Positions 16,927 to 28,825 of a DNA stretch of 64,000 bases are shown piece after piece. Both the position numbers and the translations under genes were made by a program. Numbering within the stretch: position 1 is the first letter of the stretch; each line of letters starts with the position of its first letter. Under the pieces are notes generated by a model. That model worked only from the letters and a program-made list of their open reading frames with translations, had not been told where the DNA came from and did no database searches. Origin of the DNA: Bacillus sp. V5-8f (lineage in GTDB: Bacteria > Bacillota > Bacilli > Bacillales > DSM-1321); NCBI RefSeq assembly GCF_002863565.1, contig NZ_PGUW01000015.1, positions 111,365 to 175,364 of the forward strand, in the 5' to 3' direction.

Positions 16927-18762
16927 TTGAATTTTTTAGAAGAAATTCAATCTCGTATTTTAATTGCTGACGGAGCAATGGGGACATTGTTATATTTACA
17001 TGGAATTGACCGCTGTTTTGAAGAATTAAATATTTCAGACCCTGACAAGGTAAAAAGTATACATGAAGCGTACATCAAGGCCGGAGCGGATATTATTCAA
17101 ACCAATACGTTTGGCGCCAATTACTTAAAGCTGTCCCGGTATGGCATGGAAGAGGAAATCAAAAAGTTGAATGAGGCAGCTGTTCAAATAGCAAGGCAAG
17201 CTGTAACAGATAAAAACTTTGTGTTCGGGACTATAGGTGGGGTCACAGCGTTTAAAAAAACCGCCTATTCAATAGAAGATTTAAAACGAAACTTTAGGGA
17301 ACAGCTTTATATTCTTTTAAATGCCAATGTAGATGGGATCCTATTAGAAACCTACTATGATTTTGAAGAAATGACAAATGTATTGAAAATCGCAAGGAAA
17401 GAAACGGATAAACCTATCATCGCAAATATGTCTTTACATGAACCCGGTGTCCTGCAGGACGGAACAATCCTTAAAAAAGCATTTCAGCATCTTGCTGATC
17501 TGGGGGCAAATGTGGTTGGATTAAACTGCAGGCTGGGACCGCTTTATATGATTCAGTCTTTGGAGAAAGTTCCTTTACTAAATAACGCATTTCTTTCCGT
17601 ATATCCAAACGGGAGCTTTCCAGGCCTTGATGATGGGCAGATCACCTATGAATCAGATGTATCTTATTTCACCCAATGTGCATTAGAATTCCGAAAACTA
17701 GGGGCTAGATTGATAGGGGGATGCTGCGGTACAACACCAAAACACATTGAAGCAATATCTAAAGCTGTCTCCCACCTTGCCCCAATTACGGAAAAACTGG
17801 TGGAAGATGAACCGGAAGTGATCATCCTTCCAGACCGAAAAGGAAGAAAATATGAACCACTTCAGTCGATTGTAAAAGAAAAACACTCCATTATTGTTGA
17901 ACTGGATCCTCCCAAACAACTGGGAATAAACAAATTTTTACAGGGTGCTCAAGCTTTAAAAAGCGCCGGTATAGATGCGTTAACACTGGCGGATAATTCG
18001 CTTGCAAACCCGCGTATCAGTAATTTGGCATGCGGGTCAATCGTGAAAAACCAGCTGGAATTAAGGAGTTTAATTCATATCTCATGCAGAGACCGAAATT
18101 TAATTGGCCTGCAATCACACTTAATGGGCTTGCATACACTTGGATTGACTGATGTTTTGGCCATAACTGGGGACCCATCAAAAATTGGTGATTTTCCAGG
18201 AGCCACTTCCGTCTATGACTTATCATCCTTTGATTTAATCAGTTTAATTAAGCAGTTTAATGAAGGACTCTCTTATTCTGGCAAGTCTCTTGGAGAAAGG
18301 ACCGATTTTTCGGTAGCTGCAGCTTTCAACCCGAATGTAAAATATTTGGATAAAGCCGTTAAAAAGCTCGAGAAAAAAATTGCTTCCGGAGCAGACTACT
18401 TTATGTCGCAGCCTATTTATTCGGAAGAACTTATTCAAAAGGTTTACGAGGAAACAAAACATTTGCCCACTCCTATTTATATTGGCATTATGCCGCTAAC
18501 GAGCAGCCGGAATGCTGAATTTATTCACAACGAGGTACCTGGAATCACCATTCCCGATAAGATAAGGGAGGCAATGTCAAAAGCAGGCGGGAATAAAGAG
18601 CAGGCACGCAACGAAGGGTTAGCCATTGCCAAAAGGCTGATTGATGCTGCGTACGATTTATTTAATGGAATCTACCTGATTACACCTTTTCTGCAGTATG
18701 ATTTTTCAGTTGAATTAACCGCCTATATCAAGCAGAAGGAGAGGGATATTATAGATGGCTGA
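16927..18762 (+). CDS. Bifunctional homocysteine S-methyltransferase / methylenetetrahydrofolate reductase
   Basis: 611 residues (YitJ type). The N-terminal 290 residues form the homocysteine-binding barrel with zinc ligands in GLNCRLG near 198 and [10 protein letters not shown] near 264. The C-terminal part from about 320 is a MetF-like flavin barrel ([34 protein letters not shown]). It can supply methyl-THF and bind homocysteine for remethylation. TTG start at 16927 with AGGGGGA 6 bases upstream. The stop overlaps the metH ATG by 8 bases, so translation is coupled and the pair forms one methionine-synthesis unit. Confidence 0.93.
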   Translation: MNFLEEIQSRILIADGAMGTLLYLHGIDRCFEELNISDPDKVKSIHEAYIKAGADIIQTNTFGANYLKLSRYGMEEEIKKLNEAAVQIARQAVTDKNFVFGTIGGVTAFKKTAYSIEDLKRNFREQLYILLNANVDGILLETYYDFEEMTNVLKIARKETDKPIIANMSLHEPGVLQDGTILKKAFQHLADLGANVVGLNCRLGPLYMIQSLEKVPLLNNAFLSVYPNGSFPGLDDGQITYESDVSYFTQCALEFRKLGARLIGGCCGTTPKHIEAISKAVSHLAPITEKLVEDEPEVIILPDRKGRKYEPLQSIVKEKHSIIVELDPPKQLGINKFLQGAQALKSAGIDALTLADNSLANPRISNLACGSIVKNQLELRSLIHISCRDRNLIGLQSHLMGLHTLGLTDVLAITGDPSKIGDFPGATSVYDLSSFDLISLIKQFNEGLSYSGKSLGERTDFSVAAAFNPNVKYLDKAVKKLEKKIASGADYFMSQPIYSEELIQKVYEETKHLPTPIYIGIMPLTSSRNAEFIHNEVPGITIPDKIREAMSKAGGNKEQARNEGLAIAKRLIDAAYDLFNGIYLITPFLQYDFSVELTAYIKQKERDIIDG

Positions 18763-21700
18763 CATTCACGAACAGTTAAGAAAAAAAATACTCATTATAG
18801 ATGGCGCGATGGGAACCATGATTCAGGATGCCAATTTAACAGCAGCTGATTTCGGCGGAGAAAAATATGAAGGATGCAACGAATATTTATCCATTGTTTC
18901 TCCCGCTATAATTGAACACATTCATGAGGCTTATTTGAAAGCGGGTACCGACATTATCGAAACCAACACGTTTGGAGCAACCAGAGTCGTCTTGGATGAG
19001 TATGATCTAGGAGATTTAGCACTTAAGGTCAACATAGAATCTGCAAAACTGGCAAAAAAAGCAGCCGAAAAATATTCTGCATCAGAATGGCCCAGATTTG
19101 TTGCCGGATCTATGGGACCTACTACAAAGACATTATCCGTTACAGGCGGCATTACGTTTGATGAGCTTGTTCAAAATTATGAAGAACAAGCGAGAGGACT
19201 GATATTAGGCGGAGTTGATTTATTATTACTGGAAACCAGCCAGGATATGCTTAATGTTAAAGCGGCATATCTTGGAATCTCTCAAGCTTTTACAAAACTT
19301 GGCAAAAAAATCCCCATCATGATATCTGGAACCATTGAGCCAATGGGGACAACTCTTGCAGGCCAGGATATTGAGGCCTTTTATATTTCATTACAGCATA
19401 TGAGTCCGATTTCAGTCGGGCTTAATTGTGCGACAGGACCGGAATTTATGACTGACCATATCCGTACTTTATCGGGCATAGCCAACTGTGCGGTAAGCTG
19501 TTATCCTAATGCCGGACTGCCAGATGAAGAAGGCCATTATCATGAAACCCCTCAATCTTTTACCCAAAAAATAAAAGGGTTTGCAGAACAAGGCTGGCTT
19601 AATATAGTGGGGGGATGCTGCGGCACAACACCGGCCCATATAAAAGAACTGAGGGAAGCGTTCAAGAATGTTACACCTCGCCCGTTAACCAAAAAACAGC
19701 TGCCCCACATGGTGTCGGGCATTGAACCATTAATCTATGAAGACAGTATGAGGCCATTGTTTGTCGGAGAACGCACAAATGTAATCGGTTCACGTAAATT
19801 TAAACGTCTTATTACAGAACAAAAGTTTGAAGAAGCATCTGAAATTGCACGTGCTCAAATTAAAAATGGAGCACATGTGATAGATGTTTGTTTAGCAGAT
19901 CCGGACCGGGACGAGATGAAAGATATGGATTTTTTTGTTCAGGAAATTTCTAAAAAGGTGAAGGCTCCCCTTGTCATAGATTCAACCGATGAAAATGTCA
20001 TTGAAACGGCTCTAAAACAAACACAGGGAAAAGCGATTATTAATTCCATTAATCTTGAGGATGGGGAAGAAAGATTTAAAGCGGTTGTTCCCCTAATTAA
20101 AAAATATGGGGCTGCCATCGTGGTCGGAACCATTGACGAAAAGGGAATGGCTTTAACTGCTGAGAACAAACTGGAAGTGGCAAAACGTTCTTACGATCTT
20201 TTAGTAAATAAATATGGTCTAAATGGCAATGATTTGATTTTCGATCCGCTTGTCTTCCCGGTTGGCACTGGAGATGAGCAATATATTGGTTCAGCCAGCG
20301 AAACAGTTAAGGGAATTCAATTAATAAAGGAACAGCTTCCTGAATGCCTGACTATACTAGGGATAAGCAATGTTTCCTTCGGTCTTCCACCCGTTGGCCG
20401 AGAAATATTAAATGCCATCTACTTATATCACTGTACACAAGCCGGGCTTGATTATGCCATTGTAAACACAGAGAAGCTCGAACGGTTTGCGTCCATTCCG
20501 CCGGATGAAGTAAAGCTTGCAGAAGAACTCTTGTTCCAGACAAGTGATGAAACTCTTAAAAAATTTACGAATTTTTACCGCGAGAAGAAAAAAGAAAATG
20601 CAATACGTGTTGAATCCCTGCCATTAGAGGATCGGTTGGCACAATACATTGTCGAGGGCACAAAGGAAGGTTTATTGCCAGACCTTAACGAAGCCTTAGT
20701 TAAATACCAAGACCCCCTATCCATCATTAATGGTCCCCTCATGAAAGGGATGGAAGAAGTAGGAAGGCTCTTTAACGATAACAAACTAATTGTAGCAGAG
20801 GTACTCCAAAGTGCTGAAGTAATGAAAGCTTCTGTAGCCTTTTTAGAACCGTACATGGAGAAAAAGGAGGATGGAGGTAAAGGAAAAGTGATTCTGGCTA
20901 CTGTAAAAGGAGACGTCCATGATATTGGAAAGAATCTTGTAGACATTATCTTAAGCAATAATGGGTATAAGGTTGTCGACTTAGGTATCAAAGTAACACC
21001 GCAGCAATTAATTCAAGCCATTGAAAAAGAAAACCCGGATATAGTTGGATTATCTGGATTACTTGTGAAGTCAGCACAGCAGATGGTCATCACAGCCCAA
21101 GACTTGCAAAACGCCGGGATCTCGATTCCTCTTTTGGTTGGTGGCGCTGCCCTTTCCAGAAAATTTACTGACATGAAAATCTCACCCAACTATAAAGGAA
21201 TAGTATTGTATGCAAAGGATGCCATGGATGGCCTTTCCCTTGCAAACAGGTTAAGGACAGAACCTGGTTCTTACCAGAAACAAGAACCAAAAGCGGAGAA
21301 TACTGCTTCGCCAAAAAAAGAAATTTCCCAGGAAAGTCCTGTAGATCTCCCAACACGGTCAATCATTAAAGAAGCTCCTGTTTTTACTCCAAAGGATTGT
21401 GAAATACACTTCTTTAAAAATATTGATTTAGCTCAAATTCTGCCTTATATTAACCTCCAGATGCTTTTGGGCCACCATTTAGGTTTAAAAGGGAACATCA
21501 AAAAAATGCTCGCTGAAAAAAATGAAAAAGCACTTGAACTGAAAGAAATCATTGACTCGCTTGTTCATGATGGGACAAAGCAAGGCTGGTTTCAGCCTTC
21601 AGCGGTGTATCAGTTTTTCCCTGCCTCTAGCGAGGATGAAAAACTCCGCATTTTCAATCCTTTAAATCATAGCATCATTCTTGAAACCTTTGAATTTCCA

Positions 21701-22174
21701 AGACAAAGTTCCAAGCCATATTTATGTATATCCGATTTTGTAAAACCAATAGGAACTATCGATTTTGTTTCTTTTTTTGCTGTTACGGCCGGTAAGAAAG
21801 TGCGTGATGTTGCCCGGCAATTTAAAGCCGAAGGGGAATATTTAAAAAGCCATGCTGTCCAGGCGTTAGCACTAGAATTAGCAGAGGCCCTTGCAGAAAG
21901 GACTCACCAGTTGATTAGAGACCGCTGGGGATTTCCGGATCCATCTAATTTTACAATGGAGCAGCGCTTTTCGGCAAAATACCAAGGACAGCGCTATTCA
22001 TTCGGTTATCCGGCCTGTCCAAACCTGGAGGATCAAAAAAAGTTGTTTCATCTTCTCCACCCTGAGTCCATTGGAATTCATCTTACGGACGGATTCATGA
22101 TGGAACCGGAAGCATCAGTTTCTGCAATAGTAGTTTCCCATCCGGAAGCAAGATATTTTAATGTGATCAACTAA
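18755..22174 (+). CDS. metH: Cobalamin-dependent methionine synthase
   Basis: 1139 residues with the full module order: homocysteine domain 1-310 (zinc Cys in GLNCATG and [10 protein letters not shown] near 285), pterin-binding domain about 340-600 ([13 protein letters not shown]), cap about 630-715, cobalamin domain with the ligand histidine in [10 protein letters not shown] near 721 and the SGLLVKS loop, and a C-terminal reactivation domain ending HPEARYFNV. It methylates homocysteine using methyl-THF through methylcobalamin. It needs B12, whose pathway lies 8 kb downstream. A hairpin of moderate quality follows at 22181-22221. Confidence 0.97.
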   Translation: MADIHEQLRKKILIIDGAMGTMIQDANLTAADFGGEKYEGCNEYLSIVSPAIIEHIHEAYLKAGTDIIETNTFGATRVVLDEYDLGDLALKVNIESAKLAKKAAEKYSASEWPRFVAGSMGPTTKTLSVTGGITFDELVQNYEEQARGLILGGVDLLLLETSQDMLNVKAAYLGISQAFTKLGKKIPIMISGTIEPMGTTLAGQDIEAFYISLQHMSPISVGLNCATGPEFMTDHIRTLSGIANCAVSCYPNAGLPDEEGHYHETPQSFTQKIKGFAEQGWLNIVGGCCGTTPAHIKELREAFKNVTPRPLTKKQLPHMVSGIEPLIYEDSMRPLFVGERTNVIGSRKFKRLITEQKFEEASEIARAQIKNGAHVIDVCLADPDRDEMKDMDFFVQEISKKVKAPLVIDSTDENVIETALKQTQGKAIINSINLEDGEERFKAVVPLIKKYGAAIVVGTIDEKGMALTAENKLEVAKRSYDLLVNKYGLNGNDLIFDPLVFPVGTGDEQYIGSASETVKGIQLIKEQLPECLTILGISNVSFGLPPVGREILNAIYLYHCTQAGLDYAIVNTEKLERFASIPPDEVKLAEELLFQTSDETLKKFTNFYREKKKENAIRVESLPLEDRLAQYIVEGTKEGLLPDLNEALVKYQDPLSIINGPLMKGMEEVGRLFNDNKLIVAEVLQSAEVMKASVAFLEPYMEKKEDGGKGKVILATVKGDVHDIGKNLVDIILSNNGYKVVDLGIKVTPQQLIQAIEKENPDIVGLSGLLVKSAQQMVITAQDLQNAGISIPLLVGGAALSRKFTDMKISPNYKGIVLYAKDAMDGLSLANRLRTEPGSYQKQEPKAENTASPKKEISQESPVDLPTRSIIKEAPVFTPKDCEIHFFKNIDLAQILPYINLQMLLGHHLGLKGNIKKMLAEKNEKALELKEIIDSLVHDGTKQGWFQPSAVYQFFPASSEDEKLRIFNPLNHSIILETFEFPRQSSKPYLCISDFVKPIGTIDFVSFFAVTAGKKVRDVARQFKAEGEYLKSHAVQALALELAEALAERTHQLIRDRWGFPDPSNFTMEQRFSAKYQGQRYSFGYPACPNLEDQKKLFHLLHPESIGIHLTDGFMMEPEASVSAIVVSHPEARYFNVIN

Positions 22175-22346
22175 CCTGATGGCGGGAGCAATTGTCAGGC
22201 TAAAACAAGCCATTGTCCCGTCTCTTGATATCTAATGTGCACAAAATGAAAAATCACTTGTGTTTCATTCTACAGGAAGAAGCATAGGATTTACCCAAAA
22301 ATGATAGGTGGCGTCTCTTATTTTGAATTGAAAACATAAATGGTTA

Positions 22347-22440
22347 AAGGCGATAGATTCGTGGTCGTCCCATCATAACCACATAGAATCTATCGCCTTG
22401 AATAATTCCACCCCGCTATACGCCTGTCCTTTTAGCGGGG
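22347..22440. repeat. Two adjacent perfect inverted repeats
   Basis: AAGGCGATAGATTC (22347-22360) pairs with GAATCTATCGCCTT (22386-22399). CCCCGCTA (22411-22418) pairs with TAGCGGGG (22433-22440). Neither has a proper T tract on either strand. They lie between convergent metH and speD and may act as bidirectional transcript ends or protect 3' ends. Confidence 0.6.
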
Positions 22441-22467
22441 AGCTTATTATACTGATGCTAGGTCTGT

Positions 22468-22890
22468 CTAGGAATCAAGTTCCTGTGAAGTCTTTTCTTT
22501 TAAATGATCAAATGCTGTCATTTCATTAAACTTAACCAACTGAGGTTGGGAAACGCCCCGCTCCATGGAGTATACCATCGCTTTCTTTGTAGACAATCCT
22601 CTTATAAGAAAGTCTACTTGGGCAGTAAGGTCTTGATCCCCGCATGTATAAAAATCTAACGACGCATATCTCTCTTCAGGCCAGGTATGAATGGACAGAT
22701 GTGATGTTGATAAAAGTAGAAATCCAGTTAATCCCTGTGGCTGAAAAGGGTAGAAGTAAGAGTTTAAAACCTCCATGCCTGCATCCATCGCCGCTTTATT
22801 GCACAAAGCTTCTAAATACGTTATGTTATTCAAATGTAATGCATCGCACTCGAACGCATCAATGATAATATGCTTGCCTTGTATGATCAA
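22468..22890 (-). CDS. speD: S-adenosylmethionine decarboxylase proenzyme (SpeD), variant processing site
   Basis: 140 residues, the length of the bacterial class 1b enzyme. It would decarboxylate SAM to the aminopropyl donor. The self-processing region reads LLSTSHLSIHTWPEERYAS at about residues 56-74, with the pyruvoyl-forming serine, following histidine and downstream YTCGD cysteine (near 80) kept. The residue just before the scissile serine is Thr instead of the usual Glu (ISES in Bacillus). TTG start with CGGAGGG 11 bases upstream. It is convergent with metH and lies in the polyamine/methionine cluster. Confidence 0.88.
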   Translation of the reverse strand: MIIQGKHIIIDAFECDALHLNNITYLEALCNKAAMDAGMEVLNSYFYPFQPQGLTGFLLLSTSHLSIHTWPEERYASLDFYTCGDQDLTAQVDFLIRGLSTKKAMVYSMERGVSQPQLVKFNEMTAFDHLKEKTSQELDS

Positions 22891-23694
22891 AATCTTATCA
22901 TTCCCTCCGTTTTCCTTTATAAATTATGATATGATTTCTACTAAAAATGGCTTGTACGTTAATCATTGTTATTGCGAAAATGGACAAGTGTAATGGAATG
23001 AGTACAATAATTTACGATTTACTGTAGGAGTAAAAACTGAAGTAGTGAAAATTGTAAATGAAAGGGGGAATTCATTGAGTAATTTGCCTGATCCTTTTAC
23101 ATGTTCATGAAAATTAACTTTAGCTAAAGGCAATTGGAATGCCTGCTACCCGGTAACGTCTAAGTACGGGAATGAAAATTTGAAGGGGAAGGAAGTAGGG
23201 AATAGAACTTTTTTCTATTCCCTAGAATGACTGTTAATCAATGAAAATGATAGTCGGTTGTGAAGAAGATAAAACGGGCATTTTGTAGATAAGTCTCTGA
23301 GATTCGATGATAAGTGCTTCGGAAATTAGCTTATGAATCTCGGAAAGTTTAACTATAATCCGGAAATTGGCTCACTCATAAACCCGGATTTTTGATTAAA
23401 ATATAAGAATTTCTCTAATAAAACAGGGCTCTCACTGAAAAATCTGGTATTTCTCTGATTATGTTAGTACTGTGAATGAAGAAGATAGTATGCTAGCTGG
23501 GTGTACATACCTGGTGCCCCTTTAAGCAAAAACACAAGAAGGCAAGAGTTGAACGTTAGGTACATGAAGATACAATATAAACAATCAGCAAGCTCTGTTG
23601 AAGGACCTTTTCCTTTCCGGTGGCTAGGATTTTGTCCTTCATAGCCCAACTCCAATCAGGTAACATTCTCCTTCACTGGCTCAGATTTTGTCCT
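22891..23694. other. Long intergenic region with degenerate repeats
   Basis: 804 bases with no gene I can support. Between 23285 and 23460 there are loosely repeated units built from CTCTGA/CTCACT plus ATAA-CCGGA-type words (for example ATAATCCGGAAATTGG and ATAAACCCGGATTTTTG). At 23624-23645 and 23677-23699 the words GGCTAGGATTTTGTCCTTC and GGCTCAGATTTTGTCCTC form a near-direct repeat. The function is unknown; it looks like decayed repetitive spacer. Confidence 0.5.
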
Positions 23695-25071
23695 CTAGTT
23701 TGCTTTTTTATTCGTCATTTCATGTAATCGCATGTCAGTCAATACAGAAGCTTCCAGGCTGTCGAAGCTGCCATATTTCTCCTGAACAAAACAAAGGGCG
23801 ATACACCCAATAATGCTTGGAATGGCAAACGCCATAAATGCACTCTTCGGCTCAAGGGTGGTTGCTAGGAGCAGTCCGATTACAAGAGGGGCCAGGATTG
23901 CACCGATTCGACCGACTCCAACGGTGACTCCAACTCCTGTAGCGCGCACCTCTTTCGGATAAAACTCGGAAATGTATGGATTCGCTAGGTTTTGTGTTCC
24001 GCCTGTGCAGGCACCGCCTAGAGCAATCAAAATATAAAGTAAAAGTGGATTAGATGTAATGCTAAGAGCAATAAAGCAAATCGCACCAAGCACATACATT
24101 GATAGTAGTACTTTGCGATGGCCGATTCGGTCAACTAAATAACCGCCCAACAAAGATCCTCCGATTTGGCCGACTCCTAAGACAAGGCTGAACGAAAGGC
24201 TGGACGTTAATCCATAGCCGGACTCCTGCATGATTTTTGGCAGCCATGTGTTTAACCCGTATATCATCATCAGACAGCTGAATACCATGAGCCAAAAAGC
24301 AAATGTACTCACAGCGCGGTTATTGGCAAACAATTTTTTTACTGGAAAGCCTTTCGCACTTTCTTTTGCAGTTTCATATTGATAATCATCTGTTGCTTTG
24401 TAATTTCCAATAGGGTCAACCTGATTTAATATGTTTGCAAGCTCTTTTCCCTTTTTTCGAACAATGTAATAGGAAAGGGATTCAGGAAATTTTTTTAAAA
24501 AGAAAGGCAAGGTGAAAAGCGGAATAATGCCAAGCCAGTACAAAAATCTCCAACCTAAGTCGTCCATAACATACATCCCAATAAGAGAAGCAAGAATACC
24601 CCCTATAGAATATCCGCAATACATGGTCGCGACAATTAACGCACGGTTCTTTTTCGGTGAATATTCCGTCATTAAAGAAATTACGTTCGGCATAAGACCA
24701 CCCATCCCGAGTGAAGCTATAAAACGCATGATCGTGAAAATCGTTATATTTGGTGCCAAACCGGCCAAAAGGGAAAACAAACTGAATAAAAGCATGCAAA
24801 TGGCCAGAACTTTTTTTCGTCCTATCATATCCGCGAGCGGACCAAAAATAAACGCACCAACCATCATTCCAATAAGTGTATAGCTGCCGACAGCGCCCGC
24901 CTCGACCGGAGAAAGCCCGAACTCTTCCATCATTAATGGCAATCCAACCCCGTACATGGCAATATCAAATCCATCAAAACCAATTGCATACACACACCAT
25001 AAAAAAACCAGCAAATGAAAACGATTTAACCTGCTAGAAGCAATTACTTCGGAAGCATTAATTTTTCGCAT
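23695..25071 (-). CDS. MFS transporter, aromatic acid:H+ symporter-like
   Basis: 458 residues, 12 predicted membrane helices. The first-helix motif FDGFDIAMYGVGLPLMM matches the DGFD signature of the aromatic acid:proton symporter family (PcaK/BenK type), with the loop 2-3 MFS motif GPLADMIGRKKVL near residue 78 and a second copy GYLVDRIGHRKVLL near 310. It likely imports an aromatic or small organic acid. Its ATG overlaps the end of a 43-codon ORF with a strong ribosome site. The LysR regulator gene lies upstream on the same strand. Confidence 0.9.
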   Translation of the reverse strand: MRKINASEVIASSRLNRFHLLVFLWCVYAIGFDGFDIAMYGVGLPLMMEEFGLSPVEAGAVGSYTLIGMMVGAFIFGPLADMIGRKKVLAICMLLFSLFSLLAGLAPNITIFTIMRFIASLGMGGLMPNVISLMTEYSPKKNRALIVATMYCGYSIGGILASLIGMYVMDDLGWRFLYWLGIIPLFTLPFFLKKFPESLSYYIVRKKGKELANILNQVDPIGNYKATDDYQYETAKESAKGFPVKKLFANNRAVSTFAFWLMVFSCLMMIYGLNTWLPKIMQESGYGLTSSLSFSLVLGVGQIGGSLLGGYLVDRIGHRKVLLSMYVLGAICFIALSITSNPLLLYILIALGGACTGGTQNLANPYISEFYPKEVRATGVGVTVGVGRIGAILAPLVIGLLLATTLEPKSAFMAFAIPSIIGCIALCFVQEKYGSFDSLEASVLTDMRLHEMTNKKAN

Positions 25072-25189
25072 TCTGTTTTATCTCCTTTTCTCTAACATTA
25101 TTGGTTCGTGATTCTTTTAAACTTTCAACGATCCAAAAGCCACTGAAAATAAGAGAATAAAATGGTGCTTTTTCTGTTATTGTTTTCAT
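25058..25189 (-). CDS. Short ORF (43 aa) overlapping the MFS transporter start
   Basis: ATG at 25189 with GGGAGAAG 5 bases upstream, reading MKTITEKAPFYSLIFSGFWI then a charged tail rich in Glu, Lys and Arg. The stop TAA (25058-25060) lies inside the MFS gene, 14 bases past its ATG in another frame. A hydrophobic stretch at residues 9-22 could be a membrane-associated helix. It may be a leader peptide that couples translation of the transporter or a small partner protein. I do not know a family for it. Confidence 0.55.
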   Translation of the reverse strand: MKTITEKAPFYSLIFSGFWIVESLKESRTNNVREKEIKQNAKN

Positions 25190-25293
25190 TGTTTCTTCTC
25201 CCTTAAGCTGTTTAATGTGTTTGTATCATAGCATGGGAGAATGGTTATAGCGTAACTGTTAATTCTGATAGTAAGCTATAGCTAAAAGCTATA

Positions 25294-26208
25294 TCAAGGT
25301 GTTAAATAATAATCGATTAGTTGCTTCAATTCAGCCAAATATATATTCGCCATTCTGCTTAGCCTTGTTTTTTTATGCACAATCCAGCCGACTGATATAG
25401 TCTCATCTTCTTCAAGCGGTACGGAAACGATATTAGAACCATTTAAATCCGTACTCAGTATACCGGTTGAAATCGTATACCCATTTAGGCCAATTAAAAG
25501 ATTGAACAAGGTAGCGCGGTCACTGACATGAATGCTTTTATTACGAGGAATCGTACTGAATAGTTCTTCTGAGTAATAAAAAGAATTAAATTCTCCCTGT
25601 TCGAAGGAAAGTCGCGGATATTCTTCCAAATCTTCAAGAGTTACAGATGATTTAGAGGCCAGCGGGTTTGAAACACTGACAAATATATGCGGCTTAGCTT
25701 CAAAAAGCAAATGGAAATCCAGCCCTTCATCCTTCATCATTTGAAGCATTACTTTTTCATTAAAAGAACTGATATACAAGATCCCGATTTCACTGCGCAA
25801 ATTTTTCACATCTTCAATTATTTCATAGGTTCTGGTTTCACGGAGGGTGAATTGGTATTCCTGGGCGCCATGCTTTTTAATCATTTCAACAAACGCATTC
25901 ACCGCGAAAGCGTAATGCTGCGTGGAAACGGAAAATAGCTGCCGTGAGGGGGTAGCATTAAAATAACGGCGCTCCAGCAGCTCGGATTGCTCCACGACCT
26001 GGCGAGCATACCCGAGGAATTCCGCCCCGTCTGTTGAAAGGGTGATTCCTTTGGAAGTACGGAGGAAAATTTCGAAGCCTAGTTCTTTCTCCAGTTCTCT
26101 TACGGCCTTTGATAAACTTGGCTGCGACATATATAAACGCCGTGCTGCTTCATTGATTGATCCGCAAAGGACTATTTCGATCACATATTTTAATTGCTGC
26201 AATGTCAC
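25294..26208 (-). CDS. LysR-family transcriptional regulator
   Basis: 304 residues. The N-terminal winged HTH is clear: QLKYVIEIVLCGSINEAARR, LYMSQPSLSKAVRELEKELG at about 25-44 and FLRTSKGITLSTDG. The rest is a periplasmic-binding-like effector domain. It lies directly upstream of the MFS transporter in the same direction and probably controls it in response to the transported acid. The ATG has AAAGGAGGAATG just upstream. Confidence 0.93.
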   Translation of the reverse strand: MTLQQLKYVIEIVLCGSINEAARRLYMSQPSLSKAVRELEKELGFEIFLRTSKGITLSTDGAEFLGYARQVVEQSELLERRYFNATPSRQLFSVSTQHYAFAVNAFVEMIKKHGAQEYQFTLRETRTYEIIEDVKNLRSEIGILYISSFNEKVMLQMMKDEGLDFHLLFEAKPHIFVSVSNPLASKSSVTLEDLEEYPRLSFEQGEFNSFYYSEELFSTIPRNKSIHVSDRATLFNLLIGLNGYTISTGILSTDLNGSNIVSVPLEEDETISVGWIVHKKTRLSRMANIYLAELKQLIDYYLTP

Positions 26209-26466
26209 TTTTCATTCCTCCTTTTTTTCTGGAACATAAATAGAAGTATATCAACATTAGTTATCATGGAGAACCCAATACTTCAAAAAGTACTATTTAT
26301 TAATTCGAACCCAATTTTACATCCATTCTTGGGTTTTGTTCAAAGCATGAGAAGCGAACATATAAATATTTATCCGTATGAGATGGTACACCTGAAATAG
26401 TGGGGGATAACCCAAAGGCTATGAAAAATCTCATAACGTAGGGATCAAACCATGGAAAATGAACTA
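26209..26466. other. Intergenic stretch
   Basis: Spacer between the leftward LysR gene and the thiC promoter. AACCCAAT near 26274 and CTTGGGTTTTG near 26330 could pair loosely, but nothing else is recognisable. Confidence 0.4.
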
Positions 26467-26495
26467 TTTACAAATGTCCTGATACAGTTTATATT
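26467..26495 (+). promoter_or_regulatory. Sigma-A promoter of the thiC leader
   Basis: TTTACA, a 17-base spacer and TATATT. The expected start is near 26502, about 20 bases before the TPP aptamer. Confidence 0.65.
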
Positions 26496-26521
26496 CAATT
26501 TAGACAATTTAAAAGATTAAA

Positions 26522-26617
26522 ACTAGGGGTGTCCAATTAGCTGGGCTGAGAGAGAAACGCATTAAAGTTTCTTAACCCTCAGGACCTGATCTGGTTCATA
26601 CCAGCGTGGGGAAGTTA
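26522..26617 (+). ncRNA. TPP (THI-box) riboswitch
   Basis: Core elements are in order: AGGGGTG, GCTGGGCTGAGAG, TAACCCTC, GGACCTGATCTGGTTCATACC and CAGCGTGGGGAAG. These are the conserved P2-P5 elements of the thiamine pyrophosphate aptamer. It is followed by a terminator and thiC, so it should repress thiC when TPP is plentiful. Confidence 0.96.
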
Positions 26618-26669
26618 GATTATAGTGATAATAATGACGGATTGTCATTATTTCGTTCATGCTAACGTG

Positions 26670-26702
26670 AGCCGGGTCTTTCAAAAAGACCCGGCTTTTC
26701 CC
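26670..26702 (+). terminator. Regulated terminator of the TPP riboswitch
   Basis: AGCCGGGTCTTT and AAAGACCCGGCT pair, followed by TTTC. It lies between aptamer and thiC and is the probable expression platform. Confidence 0.85.
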
Positions 26703-26742
26703 GCTGAAATGGGAATTAGATTTCGTCCTTTTTAATCATTAA

Positions 26743-28542
<1,800 letters not shown>

Positions 28543-28604
28543 AAGAATCCCTTAATACCAGCACCCAGCCCTGTTAAATTTACAAGGGAAAAGGCAATTA
28601 AGTG

Positions 28605-28640
28605 GATAGCAGCTGTATAAGGTTGCTATCTGTTTATTTG
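28605..28640 (+). terminator. Terminator after thiC
   Basis: GATAGCA and TGCTATC pair around a 12-base loop, followed by TGTTTATTTGTTTT. Confidence 0.5.
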
Positions 28641-28825
28641 TTTTGAAAAACCACTACAACCTACAAAATAAACACGTGTAGAAATATTCTTTAGCATAAT
28701 TACAAAGAGAATCTTTTTATTGCTCTTGAAGATGTGTGAAGATTCGGAGGTTTTTAGCCAATTAATCATTTCCTCCTTAAATTAAAATAGATATTATATA
28801 AGTATGTGAACATGGAGGGATGAAA

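Noticed and set aside
23464..23655. 63-residue minus-strand frame in the long gap
   Set aside because: No ribosome site, overlaps repeat-like words and has no conserved pattern.
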